Assembly: GCA_947628385.1 (NCBI GenBank)
Contig: CANQZS010000106.1
Span: forward strand, 1-6,602
Direction: 5' to 3'
DNA: 6,602 nt
Source of the DNA: an uncultured Clostridia bacterium
GTDB taxonomy: Bacteria; Bacillota; Clostridia; Oscillospirales; Ruminococcaceae
Shown: positions 6,401 through 6,602 of the stretch, one piece after another
How the letters are laid out: each line of letters begins with the position of its first letter
How positions within the stretch are numbered: the first letter of the stretch is position 1
Program-made: the position numbers and the translations under genes
The notes under the pieces: model-generated
The model's input: only the letters and a program-made list of their open reading frames with translations
The model's database searches: none
Told to the model about the DNA's origin: nothing

Positions 6401-6454
6401 GGAGAAGATTTCGTTACGGTTTATCTTCCTGTCGGATATAATGAAAGTATATAA
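3437..6454 (+). CDS. Membrane-anchored degenerate-GGDEF/EAL protein with C-terminal beta-helix
   Basis: A 1005-residue c-di-GMP signalling protein. MKNKEKRLR is followed by two TM helices (about 10-34 and 37-58), predicting N-in/C-in topology with everything after in the cytoplasm. Residues 68-165 look PAS-like (ARISSNFTEVTGI). The GGDEF domain (174-325) opens with YDAETNLLCRDAF but has ATNEF in place of GGDEF (within RTATNEF, 249-255) and lacks the DxD metal site, so it is probably not a cyclase. The EAL domain (346-586) keeps its motifs: E377 in YEALMR, N435, E464 in EITE, D493-D494 in LDDYGTG, K514 in YIKID, E550 and E553 in SEGVET, Q570 in QGYY. An active c-di-GMP phosphodiesterase is therefore likely. 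Residues 615-950 form a right-handed beta-helix-like array with GIG motifs about every 28 residues, followed by a 55-residue tail ending in VYLPVG. ATG 3437 is preferred; an in-frame TTG at 3359 (26 residues longer) has no RBS. Confidence 0.9.
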   Translation: MKNKEKRLRSFIIFSYVGIGVLTALVILSAFAGAYKGAVITAAVVIAAGSIAVLRYIYTYEQSKTDTMNEFISGIDGYAEIRYDKDSDEARISSNFTEVTGIEAPVGIIDGSDYRKLACKLISCPCDAGADIYMAAKAKTWIRIRTADVRNYEFTMITDVSDFVSCKNIIKSLKYYDAETNLLCRDAFIAKVRSIASSNYGTVGLVTIMVSGIDKVISFNGTAAGDELILKTSYALRRYENPHNIFAGRTATNEFCILLTDIYDEGCRKYAEKFLASVEEAVSSEDTGYVRIYCGYAVFNGEENNAENMLAAADYAAYDAKNSSAGVPVAFDSESFATSAYDFRKTQVFNTVINENRIHYNFQPVVDAATGEIFAYEALMRPDEVNGIKLNPLEMISIAEKQGMSSEIERLTFENTISFLSENQDFFRSRKLFINSIPSCILPDQEYNRIFGEYSGIFDKLVVEITEGCQITQENIDIMQRRYKSKRAQIALDDYGTGYANESSLINIKPDYIKIDRSLISGIDTDSSKQHLVGNMISFAKKHGIKTLSEGVETKGELERVITLGVDLIQGYYTSKPNAVLLLDIPADIKNEILDINIKNVGYARKSYILTEQDPVDVVALAVRGYTDIDVQTSPVSITGDLSRMINMRIHCEDGYNGTINISDVNLNGMDSPVLTLGNNCEVMLNTSGTNYFSYEGIRVPESSRFILSGNGSLSIDVSGNNGIIIGGNCQQDFGKILLDMDGDLNMNSKGDNIVGIGGGVGGKDSEIEIVRGEINADLRGPSVVGIGAISGNASIKIYNIKMDFESSGQSVIGIGTKNGQIALECNADITADCSGDNCCVIGTLENGTGNISIQGNYDLAVHAKNSVAIGSMGGKASISVNSGHYRLACEGNTAAGIGDAFGGETINIVNGIFDIHIASGNEFPIGTKSGKTTIHSGNIFTDSIEEIRSVSPFGDPLEKRVVKSEGPFKKSIVYGGSEYTYSAEPNGGEDFVTVYLPVGYNESI
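5321..6286 (+). repeat. Coding repeat: about eight 28-residue beta-helix coils
   Basis: The C-terminal third of the GGDEF/EAL protein repeats a G-I-G-type turn. The anchoring glycines fall at residues 727, 758, 788, 816, 843, 871, 899 and 927 (numbering from the ATG at 3437), spaced 31, 30, 28, 27, 28, 28 and 28. Each coil has the pattern VxGIG, glycine-rich turn, I-x-I strand, then a second polar strand. The earlier part (about 655-725) has NGTINISDVNL and FILSGNGSLSIDV strands of the same style. Similar repeats are known from extracellular Firmicutes surface proteins. The DNA copies (84-base period) are well diverged, so this is an old repeat. Confidence 0.7.
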
Positions 6455-6463
6455 AAAGATCTT

Positions 6464-6492
6464 ATATCTCCCGCCTATATGGTGGGAGATAT
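6464..6492 (+). terminator. Strong hairpin downstream of the GGDEF/EAL gene
   Basis: ATATCTCCCGCC (6464-6475) pairs with GGTGGGAGATAT (6481-6492) over 12 bp, including one G-T pair, around a 5-base TATAT loop, starting 9 bases after the stop codon. No T-tract follows on the plus strand. On the minus strand a run of five T lies a few bases beyond the stem, so as an intrinsic terminator it fits leftward transcription better. It is still the best candidate 3'-end structure for this gene. Confidence 0.5.
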
Positions 6493-6511
6493 TGCGTCTA
6501 AGGCGCAGAGC

Positions 6512-6602
6512 TTAATGCGTAATTAACAATTTTGCGCGAAGCGCAAAATTGAAAAGCTGGTCAAGCTGAGCCCAGCTTGCGGATTCCAAAGGCAGAGCCT
6601 TT
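6512..6602 (-). repeat. Right copy of dispersed hairpin repeat (truncated by window end)
   Basis: The reverse complement matches 106-198. It holds an 11 bp stem, CAATTTTGCGC (6527-6537) with GCGCAAAATTG (6541-6551), around a GAA loop, then CAAGCTG (6562-6568) with CAGCTTG (6573-6579), then the start of the CCAAAGGC hairpin, cut at the window edge. Relative to the upstream gene it has the same orientation as the left copy: the TTAATGC edge faces the gene's 3' end and the hairpins follow. No transposase is associated, so it is a non-autonomous or structural repeat. Confidence 0.85.

Noticed and set aside
1..6602. Composite transposon or IS bounded by inverted repeats
   Set aside because: The bracketing copies are inverted but there is no transposase, no target-site duplication can be seen, and the enclosed genes look like ordinary chromosomal genes.

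Overview
The window looks like a chromosomal segment of a low-to-mid-GC clostridial Firmicute, probably of the Ruminococcus/Oscillospiraceae type. The clues are a TrmK-Nif3 locus, a small Amidase_6 protein without a signal peptide, sigma-A-like promoters in AT-rich gaps, AGGAGG-type ribosome binding sites and a large GGDEF/EAL membrane protein. Genus and species cannot be fixed from the sequence alone. No tRNA, rRNA, transposase, CRISPR array or phage gene was seen.

Layout. (1) Positions 1-198 hold a dense array of short perfect hairpins. About 90 bases of it (106-198) recur in inverted orientation at the right edge (6512-6602), so the gene block is bracketed by two copies of a dispersed palindromic repeat. 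(2) On the minus strand lies a 165-residue amidase-domain protein (188-685) with its own promoter; its stop codon lies inside the left repeat. (3) Next on the minus strand is a two-gene operon: a cobalamin/iron-type substrate-binding lipoprotein (2230-3135), then, 16 bases later, a 484-residue fusion of the tRNA m1A22 methyltransferase TrmK with a Nif3/DUF34 dinuclear-metal protein (759-2213). The fusion keeps a strong internal ribosome binding site and ATG at the domain junction. (4) A divergent intergenic region (3136-3436) carries a near-consensus sigma-A promoter facing right and a structured leader of about 113 nt. (5) The right half is one long plus-strand gene (3437-6454) for a membrane-anchored c-di-GMP protein: two TM helices, a PAS-like region, a degenerate GGDEF, an EAL domain with its motifs intact, and a C-terminal beta-helix of about eight coils with a near 28-residue period. 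A hairpin and the right repeat copy follow.

How they fit together. The left genes are housekeeping (tRNA modification, metal-site protein), nutrient uptake and a cysteine-amidase-like protein; nothing ties them mechanistically to the c-di-GMP gene beyond the shared divergent intergenic region. The most unusual items are the intracellular beta-helix fused behind an EAL phosphodiesterase, its unorthodox translation start and leader, the in-frame trmK-nif3 fusion with a retained internal start, and the paired repeat copies whose differences preserve the hairpins.
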